Shown: piece after piece, positions 44,833 through 54,307 of the stretch
Layout: every line of letters starts with the position of its first letter
Position numbering within the stretch: position 1 is the stretch's first letter
Source of the DNA: Lelliottia jeotgali
Lineage (GTDB): Bacteria > Pseudomonadota > Gammaproteobacteria > Enterobacterales > Enterobacteriaceae
DNA: 64,000 nt
Direction: 5' to 3'
Assembly: GCA_002271215.1 (NCBI GenBank)
Contig: CP018628.1
Span: 868,001 to 932,000, forward strand
Program-made: the position numbers and the translations under genes
The notes under the pieces: generated by a model
What the model was told of the DNA's origin: nothing
Databases searched by the model: none
The model's input: the letters and a program-made list of their open reading frames with translations, nothing else

Positions 44833-45774
44833 ATGCTGGAACTGATTTGCAAACGCCTGCTGCTGGCAATCCCGACCTTACTGCTGGTGAGCATGATGGT
44901 CTTCGGGCTGCAAAAACTGCTGCCCGGCGACCCGCTGATTGCGATGGCGGGGGAAGAGCGCGATCCGGCGGTGATTGCTCAACTGCGCGCAGAACTGAAC
45001 CTCGATGCGCCGCTGCCGGTGCAATATTTTGACTGGCTGACGCGCGCGCTGCAGGGCGATCTGGGTGTCTCTTTACGTACTCATGAGCCCGTCACGTCGC
45101 TTATCGCCAGCAAACTGCCGGTGACGATGGAGCTGTCGCTGCTGGCGATGATCATCGCGCTGGTGTTTGGCATCAGCATGGGGATCCTCGCGGCGGTGAA
45201 TAAAAACAGCTGGGTGGATCACAGCGCTAACTTTGTGGCGATCTCCGGGATCTCGATACCGCACTTCTGGCTGGGGATCCTGTTGATTCTGGTCTTCTCG
45301 GTGAATTTACAGTGGCTGCCCGCCTCGGGCTACGTGCCGTTCAGCGAAGATCCGCTGCAAAACCTGCGTACGCTGCTGCTGCCTGCGTCGGTGCTCGGCA
45401 CCGGGCTGGCGGCAACGCTGATGCGCCACACGCGCGCCTCGATGATCGCGGTGCTGAAAGCCGATTACATCCGCACCGCGCGGGCAAAAGGGCTGCTGCC
45501 AAAAGCGGTGATCCTTAAGCACGCGTTTCGCAACGCGCTGGTGCCGGTGATTACGCTCACGACGTTGCTGTTTGGTGAACTACTGGGCGGCGCGGTGCTG
45601 ACTGAACAGGTCTTCACTATTCCAGGCTTTGGCAAAATGATCGTCGATTCCGTCTTTAACCGTGATTACGCAGTGGTGCAGGGCGTGGTGTTGATCGTGG
45701 CGATTGGTTTCCTGATGTTGAACCTGCTGGCGGACGTGCTCTACGTCCTCATCAACCCGAAAATGCGAGGTTAA
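44833..45774 (+). CDS. Peptide-type ABC transporter permease (DppB/GsiC class)
   Basis: Inner-membrane permease of 313 residues with six predicted helices. The N-terminal CKRLLLAIPTLLLVSMMVFG helix and the GDLGVSLRT loop are typical of DppB-type permeases. The EAA coupling loop is DYIRTARAKGLLPKAVILKHAFRNALVPV (about residues 210-238). It is separated from the binding protein by 21 bp and from the second permease by 2 bp. Confidence 0.93.
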   Translation: MLELICKRLLLAIPTLLLVSMMVFGLQKLLPGDPLIAMAGEERDPAVIAQLRAELNLDAPLPVQYFDWLTRALQGDLGVSLRTHEPVTSLIASKLPVTMELSLLAMIIALVFGISMGILAAVNKNSWVDHSANFVAISGISIPHFWLGILLILVFSVNLQWLPASGYVPFSEDPLQNLRTLLLPASVLGTGLAATLMRHTRASMIAVLKADYIRTARAKGLLPKAVILKHAFRNALVPVITLTTLLFGELLGGAVLTEQVFTIPGFGKMIVDSVFNRDYAVVQGVVLIVAIGFLMLNLLADVLYVLINPKMRG

Positions 45775-45776
45775 TC

Positions 45777-46652
45777 ATGGCTGAACTGACGACGCAAACC
45801 GTGGTACCGGCGCTGCCGCGCGCGCAAAACCGGGTCCTGAAGAAATTTCTCGCCAATAAAAGCGCAGTCATTGGCGCGGTGATTGTCGGCATCTTTGTGC
45901 TGATCGCCCTTATTGCGCCGTGGCTGGCTCCCTTTGACCCGGTGAAAGCCAACTTCCTGGCGGTGCGAAAACCGCCGTCGGAACTCTACTGGTTTGGCAC
46001 CGACGAACTGGGGCGCGACATTCTCTCGCGTATCGTCTGGGGAGCACGAACCTCCCTGATGGCCGGGTGTATGTCGGTGGTGATCGCCGTCGTTATCGGT
46101 GTCCCGCTCGGGCTGGTGGCCGGTTACTTCCAGGGGATCTGGGATGGGGTGATCTCGCGCTTTATTGAGGCGCTGCTGGCCTGCCCGTTCCTGATCATGG
46201 CGATCGCGCTGGGGGCGTTTTTAGGCCCAAGCCTGACCAACGCGATGATCGCCATCGGGCTGTCGGCGATGCCGATCTTCGCACGCCTGACGCGCGGGCA
46301 GGTGATCGCCATTCGCAACGAAGAGTACATCGACGGGGCGAAGGCGATTGGTCTGCCGGATCGCTGGATCATCGTGAAGTATGTTCTGCCTAACGTGATG
46401 TCACCGATTCTGGTACAAGCCACACTGGCGATTGCCTCCGCCATTATCGCCGAGGCCAGCCTGTCGTTTCTCGGTCTTGGCCAGCAGCCGCCGAACCCTT
46501 CCTGGGGCTCGATGCTTAACACGGCAAAAGGTTTTCTGGAACAGGCGCCCTGGATGTCTGTTTTCCCCGGTGTCGCTATTTTCCTCGCGGTACAGGGCTT
46601 TAATTTACTCGGTGACGGGCTGCGCGATGCGCTCGATCCGCGCCACGACTAA
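45777..46652 (+). CDS. Peptide-type ABC transporter permease (DppC/GsiD class)
   Basis: Second permease; 291 residues. An N-terminal helix precedes the APFDPVKANF linker and the HxFGTDELGRD-like motif, here WFGTDELGRDILSRIVWG, diagnostic of DppC-type proteins. The EAA loop is EYIDGAKAIGLPDRWIIVKYVLPN. The C-terminus GDGLRDALDPRHD is the family ending. It pairs with the preceding permease and the two ATPases to make a full importer. Confidence 0.93.
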   Translation: MAELTTQTVVPALPRAQNRVLKKFLANKSAVIGAVIVGIFVLIALIAPWLAPFDPVKANFLAVRKPPSELYWFGTDELGRDILSRIVWGARTSLMAGCMSVVIAVVIGVPLGLVAGYFQGIWDGVISRFIEALLACPFLIMAIALGAFLGPSLTNAMIAIGLSAMPIFARLTRGQVIAIRNEEYIDGAKAIGLPDRWIIVKYVLPNVMSPILVQATLAIASAIIAEASLSFLGLGQQPPNPSWGSMLNTAKGFLEQAPWMSVFPGVAIFLAVQGFNLLGDGLRDALDPRHD

Positions 46653-46658
46653 GGAGTC

Positions 46659-48263
46659 ATGATGACCAAAGCGCTTGATTTTACGACCGGTTACGATTCA
46701 CGACGCCCGCCAATGATGGGGCATAACGCGGTCGCCACCTCGCAGCCGCTGGCGGCGCAGGCTGGGATGCGGATGTTGCAACAGGGCGGCAACGCTGTTG
46801 ATGCCGCGATCGCCACGGCGATGGCCCTGACGGTGGTCGAGCCGACGGGCTGTGGCATTGGTAGTGACGCCTTCGCGATTATTTGGGACGGTGAAAAGTT
46901 GCACGGTCTGAATGCGTCAGGCCGTTCGCCTGCCAGCTGGCATGCGGATCTTTATGCAGGTAAAACCGCCGTACCTGAGCTGGGCTGGGACGCGGTCACC
47001 GTACCGGGGGCTGTCTCCGGCTGGGTGGCACTGGCCGAGCGCTTCGGCACGCTGCCGCTGACGACTCTCGCACAACCGGCAATTGAATATGCGCGCAACG
47101 GTTTCCCGGTATCGCCGCTGATCGGCCATTTGTGGCAGCGCGGATATAACAAACTGAAAGATCAGCCGGGCTTTAGCGCCTGCTTTGCGCCAGAAGGACG
47201 TGCACCGCGCATCGGGGAAATCTTCCGTAACCCGGCGCAGGCTAATTCGCTGGAGCTGATCGCCAAAACCAACGGCGAAGCCTTCTATCGCGGTGAACTT
47301 GCGCAGAAAATTGCCGCCTTTGCCAAAGAGCACGGCGCGCATCTGACGGCAGAGGATCTGGCGAACCATCGCGTGGATTGGGTGGAGTTGTTATCGCGTG
47401 ATTTTGCGGGTGGTTCGGTGCAGGAATTGCCGCCAAACGGGCAGGGTATTGCCACGCTCATCGCACTTGGCATTCTGGAACAGTGTGGGATCGAAAAGCA
47501 TCATCCGGATTCCGTGCAGTCTCTGCATCTGTCAATTGAGGCGATGAAGCTGGCGCTGGCGGATCTCGATCGCTATGTCGCCGATGAAGAGCACATGGAG
47601 TTCGCGGCGAAAGAGTTGCTCAGCGATCACTACCTCAAATCGCGAGCGGCGCTGATCGACCAGGATAACGCCTCTGATTTCACCTACGGCGCCCCAACGC
47701 AAAGCGGCACGGTTTACCTCTCTGCCGCTGATTCCAGTGGAATGATGATCTCGTTTATTCAGTCCAACTTTATGGGCTTTGGTTCAGGCGTGGTGGTCCC
47801 GGATACCGGGATCAGCCTGCAAAACCGTGGCTGCGGTTTTGTACTTGACCCGAAACATCCGAACGCGCTGGCGGGCAGTAAACGTCCGTTCCACACCATT
47901 ATTCCAGGTTTTGCGATGGACGGGCAGGGCAAACCGCTGATGTCGTTCGGCGTGATGGGCGGGCCAATGCAGGCGCAGGGGCACATGCAAATGGCGCTGC
48001 GCATTATGCTGCACGGGCAAAACCCGCAGGCGGCGATAGATGCGCCGCGCTGGCGTGTGGTGCAGAGCCGGGAAGTGATCGTCGAATCGACGTTTGATCG
48101 CAATACGATTGCGGCTCTGCGCGAGCGTGGACATCAGATTGTGGTGGAAGATCCGTTGCAGGATTACAACTTTGGCGGTGCACAGGTGATCTATCGTATG
48201 CCGGAAGGGCATTACGTTGCCGCGACCGAAAGCCGCAAAGATGGACAGGCGTTAGTGAGTTAA
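46659..48263 (+). CDS. Gamma-glutamyltransferase-family Ntn hydrolase, no signal peptide
   Basis: A 534-residue enzyme of the gamma-glutamyltranspeptidase family, self-cleaving to expose an N-terminal Thr. The predicted nucleophile is T351 in QSGTVYLSAAD. The large-subunit motif GGNAVDAAIATAMALTVVEP and the small-subunit PFHTIIPGF and GVMGGPMQAQG segments are present. Unlike E. coli Ggt there is no signal peptide, so it should act in the cytosol on what the linked importer brings in. AAGGAG lies 2 bp before the ATG at 46659 and 5 bp before the ATG at 46662; the latter start is better spaced. The true substrate (glutathione, gamma-glutamyl peptide or another amide) is not known. Confidence 0.88.
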   Translation: MMTKALDFTTGYDSRRPPMMGHNAVATSQPLAAQAGMRMLQQGGNAVDAAIATAMALTVVEPTGCGIGSDAFAIIWDGEKLHGLNASGRSPASWHADLYAGKTAVPELGWDAVTVPGAVSGWVALAERFGTLPLTTLAQPAIEYARNGFPVSPLIGHLWQRGYNKLKDQPGFSACFAPEGRAPRIGEIFRNPAQANSLELIAKTNGEAFYRGELAQKIAAFAKEHGAHLTAEDLANHRVDWVELLSRDFAGGSVQELPPNGQGIATLIALGILEQCGIEKHHPDSVQSLHLSIEAMKLALADLDRYVADEEHMEFAAKELLSDHYLKSRAALIDQDNASDFTYGAPTQSGTVYLSAADSSGMMISFIQSNFMGFGSGVVVPDTGISLQNRGCGFVLDPKHPNALAGSKRPFHTIIPGFAMDGQGKPLMSFGVMGGPMQAQGHMQMALRIMLHGQNPQAAIDAPRWRVVQSREVIVESTFDRNTIAALRERGHQIVVEDPLQDYNFGGAQVIYRMPEGHYVAATESRKDGQALVS

Positions 48264-48277
48264 ACCGTGCGGTCTGG

Positions 48278-48364
48278 AGCCCGGTGGCGCTGCGCTTACC
48301 GGGCCTACGAAAACACATGCGAAAACAGATGTAGGCCGGGTAAGGCGTAGCCGCCACCCGGCTT
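48278..48364. repeat. REP pair (BIME-like) after the GGT gene
   Basis: GCCCGGTGGCGCTGCGCTTACCGGGCCTAC-type REP (about 48280-48309) faces an inverted copy, GTAGGCCGGGTAAGGCG...CCACCCGGC (about 48332-48363), separated by about 22 bp. The right end, CCCGGCTTTTTTT, gives a T-run, so the structure may also end transcription of the operon. Confidence 0.75.
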
Positions 48365-48368
48365 TTTT

Positions 48369-49139
48369 TCATCCAATGCTAAACGGATCCGCATCCTGCC
48401 ACGCCGGAAACTTCTCGCGGTACTCTTTCAGCGCCGTCAGTGACAGCTCTGCATCAATGCGCGTCGCCTGATGTGGCTCCGCCGTCGCAATGATTTCGCC
48501 CTGCGGATTCACCACCCGGCTGTCGCCGCGATAGTGATGCCCGTTGCCATCCGTTCCCACCCGGTTACAGCCGACCACATACGCCTGGTTCTCAATGGCG
48601 CGGGCCACCAGCAGCGCCTGCCAGTGCAGCGAGCGCGGGGCAGGCCAGTTGGCGACGTACAGCGCCAGATCATAATCGTTGCGGTTGCGTGACCACACCG
48701 GGAAGCGCAGGTCGTAACAGACCAGCGGCAGAATGCGCCAGCCGCGCCACTCGAACACCACGCGCTCGTTCCCGGCTTCGTAGTGATGATGCTCATCAGC
48801 CATGCGGAACAAGTGACGTTTGTCGTAGAAGTGCAGCGTACCGTCCGGCTCAACGAGCAGGAAGCGGTTCACCGGCCCGCGTTCAGTTTGCAATGCGGCG
48901 CTACCGGCGACGAGGGCGTTGGTTTGCTGCGCCTTGCTGTGCATCCAGGCGACCACCTCATCCTGCGCTAATGACTGCTTTGCCGCCTCCATCGCGAAAC
49001 CGGTAGTGAACATTTCCGGCAGGACAATCACATCGCGCCCGGCGATCTCTTCGAGCTGGCGATCAAAGTGGCGCAGATTGGCGGGACCGTCCATCCACAC
49101 CAGCGGCTGTTGCAAAAGGGTAATCTTCAAACCAGGCAC
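48369..49139 (-). CDS. yafV: Omega-amidase YafV (nitrilase superfamily)
   Basis: C-N hydrolase that hydrolyses 2-oxoglutaramate and related omega-amides, a repair step linked to glutamine transamination. It has 256 residues from the GTG at 49139, chosen because AGGAG lies 8 bp upstream and the residues PGLKITLLQQ then match E. coli; the ATG at 49145 is only 2 bp from the ribosome site. The catalytic triad is Glu in LPEMFTTGFA, Lys in YDKRHLFRM and Cys in LVCYDLRFP. A glutamine-related enzyme beside the GGT operon is probably coincidence, as yafV has this place in E. coli too. Confidence 0.93.
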   Translation of the reverse strand: MPGLKITLLQQPLVWMDGPANLRHFDRQLEEIAGRDVIVLPEMFTTGFAMEAAKQSLAQDEVVAWMHSKAQQTNALVAGSAALQTERGPVNRFLLVEPDGTLHFYDKRHLFRMADEHHHYEAGNERVVFEWRGWRILPLVCYDLRFPVWSRNRNDYDLALYVANWPAPRSLHWQALLVARAIENQAYVVGCNRVGTDGNGHHYRGDSRVVNPQGEIIATAEPHQATRIDAELSLTALKEYREKFPAWQDADPFSIG

Positions 49140-49202
49140 AATCATGACTCCTCGAAAGACAGCTTTTTGACACTGTAGCACGGGAAAAAGAGAAAATGTG
49201 GC

Positions 49203-49233
49203 AATAAAAAACCCCGCTCGCGGCGGGGTTTGT
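49203..49233 (-). terminator. fadE terminator
   Basis: Read on the minus strand: AAACCCCGC-CGCG-AGCGGGGTTTTTTATT, a strong stem with a T-run 14 bp past the fadE stop. Confidence 0.9.
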
Positions 49234-49246
49234 GGAAGCGTTTCGT

Positions 49247-51691
49247 TTACGCCGCTTCAGGTTTGCGGACCTTCTCCGGCAGCTTTACCGGCTTGGTCGC
49301 AAGTTCATCGTGCTCGAAATCATCCACGTTGATACTGCGCAGACGGCTCTCTTCAGCTTTCACCAGCACTGCGGCTTCGTTCTGATCGATGATGCCACCG
49401 GCCAGCGCTTGTTTTGCCAGTTCATCCAGGCGGGTAAACGGCAGGTTTTTGCCCAGCTGTTTACAGATTTTCTGGTGAATCGGATCGGCGGCCATCACGT
49501 CCAGCAGCGCCTCTTCCAGCAGACCGACCGGGTTATGCGCAGTTGGTTTCAGGTACTGACCACGACCGATACGCGAGCGGGTCGCACTTGGCACCTGCAG
49601 GATCTTCGCCACTTTGTGGTCGAGGATGTCAGACGGGGCCAGATGATGACGACCGGTCGGGAAGATAACCACGCGCAGCGCACCAGCGACAAAGCGGTTC
49701 GGGAAGTTCGCCAGCAGATCGTCAATCGCCTGTTCTGCCTGGTACAGAGCATCCTGCACGCCCCAGTGGACCAGCGGCAGATCCGCTTCATGACGGCCTT
49801 CGTCGTCGTAACGCTTAAGAACCGCAGAGGCGAGGAACACCTGGCTCAGGACATCACCCAGACGCGCGGAGATACGCTCGCGACGCTTCAGGCTGCCGCC
49901 CAGAACGGCCATCGACACATCTGACAGCAGCGCCAGGTTTGCACTCAGGCGGTTCAGATGCTGGTAATAACGTTTAGTTGCATCACCCGTCGGCGTGGAG
50001 CTGGTAAGACCGCGCGTCAGGCCCAGCCAGAAGCTGCGCATTTTGTTGCTGCCGACGTGGCCGATATGTTTGAACAGCAGTTTATCGAACGCATCCACAT
50101 CGTTGTTTTGTGCCGCAGCCATCTCTTCCAGCACATACGGATGGCAGCGAATTGCGCCCTGACCGAAGATCATCATGCTACGGGTCAGAATGTTTGCGCC
50201 TTCCACGGTGATGGCAATCGGTGCGCCCTGATAGCCGCGCGCCAGGAAGTTGCCTTCGCCGAGCATAATGCCTTTACCGCCAGCAATATCCATCGCATCA
50301 ATAATTGACTGCTGTGCGCGGTGGGTACAGTGATACTTCACGATAGCCGACAGCACGGCTGGTTTTTCACCGAGCATGATGCCGTAAGTGATCAGAGAGG
50401 CCGCAGCGTCCATCACATAGGCGTTGCCTGCGATACGCGCCAGTGGCTCTTCGATCCCTTCCATCTTACCGATGGAGATTTTGAACTGACGGCGGATATG
50501 GGCGTAAGCGCCAATCCCCATCGCGACAGATTTCAGGCCACCGGTAGAGTTAGACGGCAGGGTAATGCCGCGACCGACCGACAGACATTCCACCAGCATA
50601 CGCCAGCCCTGACCGGCCATTTTCGGGCCGCCGATGATGTAATCAATCGGCACAAAGATATCCTGGCCACGGGTCGGACCGTTCTGGAATGGCACGTTCA
50701 GCGGGAAGTGACGACGACCAATTTCAACGCCAGGGGTAGAGGTTGGGATCAGCGCACAGGTGATGCCCAGATCTTCCTCGTCGCCCAGCAGTTTATCCGG
50801 GTCAGAGAGTTTGAACGCCAGACCCAGCACGGTGGCGATTGGCGCCAGCGTAATGTAGCGCTTGTTCCAGGTGAGGCGCATACCCAGCACCTGCTGGCCC
50901 TGCCACTCGCCCATGCACACGACGCCAGTATCCGGGATTGCTCCGGCGTCAGAACCCGCTTCCGGGCTGGTTAGCGCGAAGCACGGGATTTCCTGACCAC
51001 GCGCCAGGCGCGGCAGATAGTGATCTTTTTGCTCTTCAGTGCCGTAATGTTGCAGCAATTCGCCAGGGCCTAATGAGTTTGGCACGCCGACGGTGATCGC
51101 CAGAATACCAGAGACACCGGCCAGTTTTTGCAGCACGCGAGCCTGAGCGTAAGCGGAGAACTCCAGGCCGCCGTACTCTTTTTTGATGATCATCGCGAAG
51201 AAGCGATGCTCTTTCAGGTACGCCCACAGTTCTGGCGGCAGATCGGCCATTTCATGGGTGATCTCGAAGTCGTTCGCCATGCGGCACGCTTCTTCTACCG
51301 GACCATCAATAAAGGCTTGTTCTTCAGCAGTGAGGCGCGGCTGCGGGTAGTTGTGCAGTTTTTTCCAGTCCGGGTTGCCCTGGAACAGATCGCCTTCCCA
51401 CCAGGTAGTGCCCGCGTCGATTGCTTCTTTTTCCGTGCGTGACATCGGCGGCATTACTTTGCGGAAACCGCGAAATACCGGGGCAGAAATCATAGCCTTA
51501 CGCATCGCCGGAACGTTGAACGGCAGCAGGATGATGGCCAGCGGCAGGACAAGCCAGATATTCCACAGACCCGCCAGGCCAAGCGCGGCAGTCCAGGCCA
51601 GTAAAATCAGGCTACTCAGAACTAAACTGACGCGGTGATAGAACAACACACCGAGCAGAACAACGGTTGCGATAATGCTCAAAATCATCAT
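49247..51691 (-). CDS. fadE: Acyl-CoA dehydrogenase FadE
   Basis: FAD-dependent first step of beta-oxidation, acyl-CoA to trans-2-enoyl-CoA. It has 814 residues, the E. coli length, much longer than standard dehydrogenases. Two or three N-terminal hydrophobic segments (about 1-60) anchor it at the inner membrane. The dehydrogenase core includes [20 protein letters not shown] (FAD/substrate site) and [19 protein letters not shown]. The C-terminal extension ends [14 protein letters not shown] FadR-like site lies just upstream of the start. Confidence 0.97.
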   Translation of the reverse strand: MMILSIIATVVLLGVLFYHRVSLVLSSLILLAWTAALGLAGLWNIWLVLPLAIILLPFNVPAMRKAMISAPVFRGFRKVMPPMSRTEKEAIDAGTTWWEGDLFQGNPDWKKLHNYPQPRLTAEEQAFIDGPVEEACRMANDFEITHEMADLPPELWAYLKEHRFFAMIIKKEYGGLEFSAYAQARVLQKLAGVSGILAITVGVPNSLGPGELLQHYGTEEQKDHYLPRLARGQEIPCFALTSPEAGSDAGAIPDTGVVCMGEWQGQQVLGMRLTWNKRYITLAPIATVLGLAFKLSDPDKLLGDEEDLGITCALIPTSTPGVEIGRRHFPLNVPFQNGPTRGQDIFVPIDYIIGGPKMAGQGWRMLVECLSVGRGITLPSNSTGGLKSVAMGIGAYAHIRRQFKISIGKMEGIEEPLARIAGNAYVMDAAASLITYGIMLGEKPAVLSAIVKYHCTHRAQQSIIDAMDIAGGKGIMLGEGNFLARGYQGAPIAITVEGANILTRSMMIFGQGAIRCHPYVLEEMAAAQNNDVDAFDKLLFKHIGHVGSNKMRSFWLGLTRGLTSSTPTGDATKRYYQHLNRLSANLALLSDVSMAVLGGSLKRRERISARLGDVLSQVFLASAVLKRYDDEGRHEADLPLVHWGVQDALYQAEQAIDDLLANFPNRFVAGALRVVIFPTGRHHLAPSDILDHKVAKILQVPSATRSRIGRGQYLKPTAHNPVGLLEEALLDVMAADPIHQKICKQLGKNLPFTRLDELAKQALAGGIIDQNEAAVLVKAEESRLRSINVDDFEHDELATKPVKLPEKVRKPEAA

Positions 51692-51713
51692 AACGAAAAG
51701 CTCCCTTGCTTGT

Positions 51714-51730
51714 AGGAGGTCTGACCACTT
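51714..51730. promoter_or_regulatory. Probable FadR operator upstream of fadE
   Basis: GAGGTCTGACCACTTG contains GGTCTGACCA (51717-51726), matching the FadR core TGGTCNGACCA in 9 of the positions that matter, 26 bp ahead of the fadE ATG. FadR repression of fadE, relieved by long-chain acyl-CoA, is known in E. coli. Confidence 0.65.
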
Positions 51731-51928
51731 GTGATGATATGGTTGTAGTGGATGTTATTTCTTTTAGCAATGCATTCACAAAATAATTACAACCTGGTTC
51801 ACATTGTTCAGGTTTTCGCAGGCACGAATAATCAAAACGCCGGAGGATTTGCATGGCTTTAGCTTCTCGCTCTCAACGCTATCCGGTACACTCCGTTTGT
51901 TATTCATCAATACTGAAGGATTATCCTC

Positions 51929-52507
51929 ATGTACCAGGATCTTATTCGTAACGAACTGAACGAAGCCGCGGAGACGCTGGCCAACTTTCTGAAAGATGAA
52001 GCCAATATTCACGCGATCCAGCGTGCGGCGGTCCTGCTGGCAGACAGTTTCAAAGCCGGCGGTAAAGTGCTTTCCTGCGGTAACGGCGGCTCCCATTGCG
52101 ACGCCATGCACTTCGCGGAAGAGCTGACCGGTCGCTACCGTGAAAACCGTCCGGGCTACCCGGCAATTGCGATTTCTGACGTTAGCCACATCTCCTGCGT
52201 GGGTAACGACTTCGGTTACGATCATATTTTCTCGCGCTACGTTGAAGCGGTAGGCCGTGAAGGTGATGTCCTGCTGGGTATTTCCACCTCAGGTAATTCC
52301 GGTAACGTGATTAAAGCCATTGAAGCTGCGCGCGAGAAAGGGATGAAAGTCATCACCCTGACCGGTAAAGATGGCGGTAAAATGGCGGGTACGGCGGATA
52401 TCGAAATCCGTGTGCCACATTTCGGTTATGCTGATCGAATCCAGGAAATTCACATCAAAGTGATTCATATCCTGATCCAGCTGATCGAAAAAGAGATGGT
52501 CAAGTAA
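51929..52507 (+). CDS. gmhA: Sedoheptulose-7-phosphate isomerase GmhA
   Basis: First step of ADP-heptose synthesis for the LPS core: sedoheptulose-7-phosphate to D-glycero-D-manno-heptose-7-phosphate. It has 192 residues and forms a tetramer with a SIS fold. Phosphate-binding motifs [11 protein letters not shown] and [11 protein letters not shown] are present, with catalytic Glu in HFAEELTGR and His in [10 protein letters not shown]. It is divergent from fadE. GmhB of the same pathway is at 24.4 kb. Confidence 0.97.
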   Translation: MYQDLIRNELNEAAETLANFLKDEANIHAIQRAAVLLADSFKAGGKVLSCGNGGSHCDAMHFAEELTGRYRENRPGYPAIAISDVSHISCVGNDFGYDHIFSRYVEAVGREGDVLLGISTSGNSGNVIKAIEAAREKGMKVITLTGKDGGKMAGTADIEIRVPHFGYADRIQEIHIKVIHILIQLIEKEMVK

Positions 52508-52553
52508 GTCTTCGCTGGGGGCACTCATGCCCCCGCTGTTGTGGAGGTGATGT

Positions 52554-53321
52554 ATGTGCGAATTGCTCGGGATGAGCGCCAATGTGCCAACCGATATCTG
52601 CTTTAGTTTCACCGGGCTGGTACAGCGCGGTGGAGGAACCGGGCCGCATAAAGACGGCTGGGGCATTACCTTCTACGAAGGAAAAGGCTGTCGCACGTTC
52701 AAAGATCCGCAACCCAGCTTCAACTCTCCTATCGCCAGGTTAGTACAGGATTACCCGATTAAATCCCGCTCGGTCATTGCCCATATTCGTCAGGCAAACC
52801 GAGGGGAAGTGGCGCTGGAAAATACCCATCCGTTTACCCGTGAGCTGTGGGGCCGCAACTGGACCTACGCCCATAACGGACAGCTGACAGGCTATAAATC
52901 ACTGGAAACGGGAAATTTTCGGCCAGTAGGTGAAACTGACAGTGAGAAAGCGTTTTGTTGGTTACTGCACAAGCTGACAGAGCGTTATCCGCGCACGCCA
53001 GGAAATATGGAAGCGGTGTTTAAATACATCGGCACACTGGCCTGTGAGCTGCGTGAGAAGGGCGTGTTTAATATGCTGCTGTCGGATGGGCGTTACGTGA
53101 TGGCGTTCTGCTCGACAAACCTTTTCTGGATCACGCGCCGCGCGCCGTTTGGTGTGGCCAAGCTGCTCGATCAGGATGTGGAAATTGATTTTCAAACCGA
53201 AACCACACCTGATGATGTGGTCACGGTTATCGCCACTCAGCCGCTGACGGGCAATGAAACCTGGCAAAAGATTATGCCAGGCGAGTGGGCGTTATTTTGC
53301 CTCGGGAACCGCGTAGTTTGA
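52554..53321 (+). CDS. yafJ: Class II glutamine amidotransferase-like protein YafJ
   Basis: A 255-residue Ntn-type GATase domain protein. After removal of Met1 the N-terminal nucleophile is Cys2 ([10 protein letters not shown]). The [18 protein letters not shown] and TYAHNGQL segments, and the [13 protein letters not shown] motif, match the GATase_4 family. The acceptor substrate is unknown. It starts 46 bp after gmhA, and its last 30 bp overlap the dpaA 3' end on the other strand. Confidence 0.93.
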   Translation: MCELLGMSANVPTDICFSFTGLVQRGGGTGPHKDGWGITFYEGKGCRTFKDPQPSFNSPIARLVQDYPIKSRSVIAHIRQANRGEVALENTHPFTRELWGRNWTYAHNGQLTGYKSLETGNFRPVGETDSEKAFCWLLHKLTERYPRTPGNMEAVFKYIGTLACELREKGVFNMLLSDGRYVMAFCSTNLFWITRRAPFGVAKLLDQDVEIDFQTETTPDDVVTVIATQPLTGNETWQKIMPGEWALFCLGNRVV

Positions 53322-54032
53322 CGCCAGTTGCGGGTGGACGACTTCATGACTTAGCGGTTTGCTGACGATGTAGCGACCATCCGCGACCGACACGGTCGGT
53401 GGCTTATGCGTTTGCTGGAAGTAGTCGTAACCCGGTTTCAGCTGTTTCCAGAAATCCGCGTAGGTCGAATACTTATGGCGCTGCATATTGGCATCGGTCA
53501 TGCGGAACGGATAAATGTTCACCTGCACACCGGCCTGCCCGAACACTAATGCGCCCGTCACAAACTGGAAAATCTCATCAATACCGCTGTCCGTCATGGC
53601 GTAACAGCCAATGGACACGCAGGCACCGTGAATCATCAGGTATTTACCTTCGTAACCATGCGCGCGATCGTAGGCATTCGGAAAACCGATGTTGATGGCT
53701 TTATAGAAGCGGCTGTCGGGTTTAAGCTGATTACGCTGAATGGTATAGAACCCTTCAGGACTTTTGAAATCACCTTGACGTTGTTTCGGGCCTAACCCGC
53801 CGGAATAGTTACAAATTTTGTAGCTATCAAGCAGCTGATATGTCTCGCCCATTTTGACAAATAGATCGAGCGTGCGTTCTTCCTTGAAGATCTGAATATA
53901 AACCGGTGATCCCATTAACTGCTGTTTATATTCTTTGCTGATCGGGGTGGTCGAACTGTCGCTGCTAAGCAGACCAGCAAACGAGACACACGGGATCAGA
54001 AGCATCGCAATGAACAATGCGATTTTACGCAT
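53292..54032 (-). CDS. dpaA: Peptidoglycan-Lpp amidase DpaA (YafK)
   Basis: Periplasmic YkuD-fold enzyme that detaches Braun lipoprotein from peptidoglycan. It has 246 residues from the ATG at 54032, where a clean signal peptide begins ([11 protein letters not shown]...SFA, about 19 residues); the frame is open ten codons further up. The catalytic motif is [14 protein letters not shown], with the nucleophilic Cys in GCY. It converges on and overlaps yafJ by 30 bp. Confidence 0.93.
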   Translation of the reverse strand: MRKIALFIAMLLIPCVSFAGLLSSDSSTTPISKEYKQQLMGSPVYIQIFKEERTLDLFVKMGETYQLLDSYKICNYSGGLGPKQRQGDFKSPEGFYTIQRNQLKPDSRFYKAINIGFPNAYDRAHGYEGKYLMIHGACVSIGCYAMTDSGIDEIFQFVTGALVFGQAGVQVNIYPFRMTDANMQRHKYSTYADFWKQLKPGYDYFQQTHKPPTVSVADGRYIVSKPLSHEVVHPQLASNYAVPEAK

Positions 54033-54307
54033 ACTACAAGTTCCTTGATAAAGCCAAACCAACTTGCCAGGACGGCAAAAGAGACCCGAAATCAGAATTA
54101 TCTGGATTAGGAGCGCTCACATTAGCATCGCTGCATTTTTTCGCAAGCATCAAGCTTTGAGTTTACAAATTAGTTTGTATTTATAACTTATCAGGCTCTC
54201 TTTTAAACCAGGAAATGTGCGAAAAGGGGTGAACGCCAGGTCATCACGGCGCTTTTCAATTTTGATATTTTAACTGTATACTTATCCAGTAAATGTGAGG
54301 GCTGAGT
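54033..54307. other. Gap between dpaA and dinB
   Basis: 275 bp without a gene, AT-rich in its right half. It holds a 6-bp dyad TACAAA-TTAG-TTTGTA (54164-54179) and the dinB LexA box. In E. coli K-12 this interval carries yafQ-dinJ, yafL, yafM and a flagellar remnant; none of these, nor fragments I can recognise, is here. Confidence 0.7.
54272..54291. promoter_or_regulatory. LexA box of dinB
   Basis: AACTGTATACTTATCCAGTA: CTG-N10-CAG with the AT-rich centre of the SOS box, 17 bp ahead of the dinB ATG and close to the E. coli dinB operator. Confidence 0.88.

Noticed and set aside
48278..48364. CRISPR-like repeat after the GGT gene
   Set aside because: Only two copies, in inverted orientation, with REP consensus features; no spacers or cas genes.
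48369..49139. yafV as the eighth gene of the GGT operon
   Set aside because: It is on the opposite strand, separated by REP elements, and has this place beside fadE in E. coli, which lacks the operon here.
49232..49924. 230-codon open frame antisense to fadE
   Set aside because: It starts in the fadE terminator and runs opposite conserved C-terminal codons of fadE; no evidence of expression.
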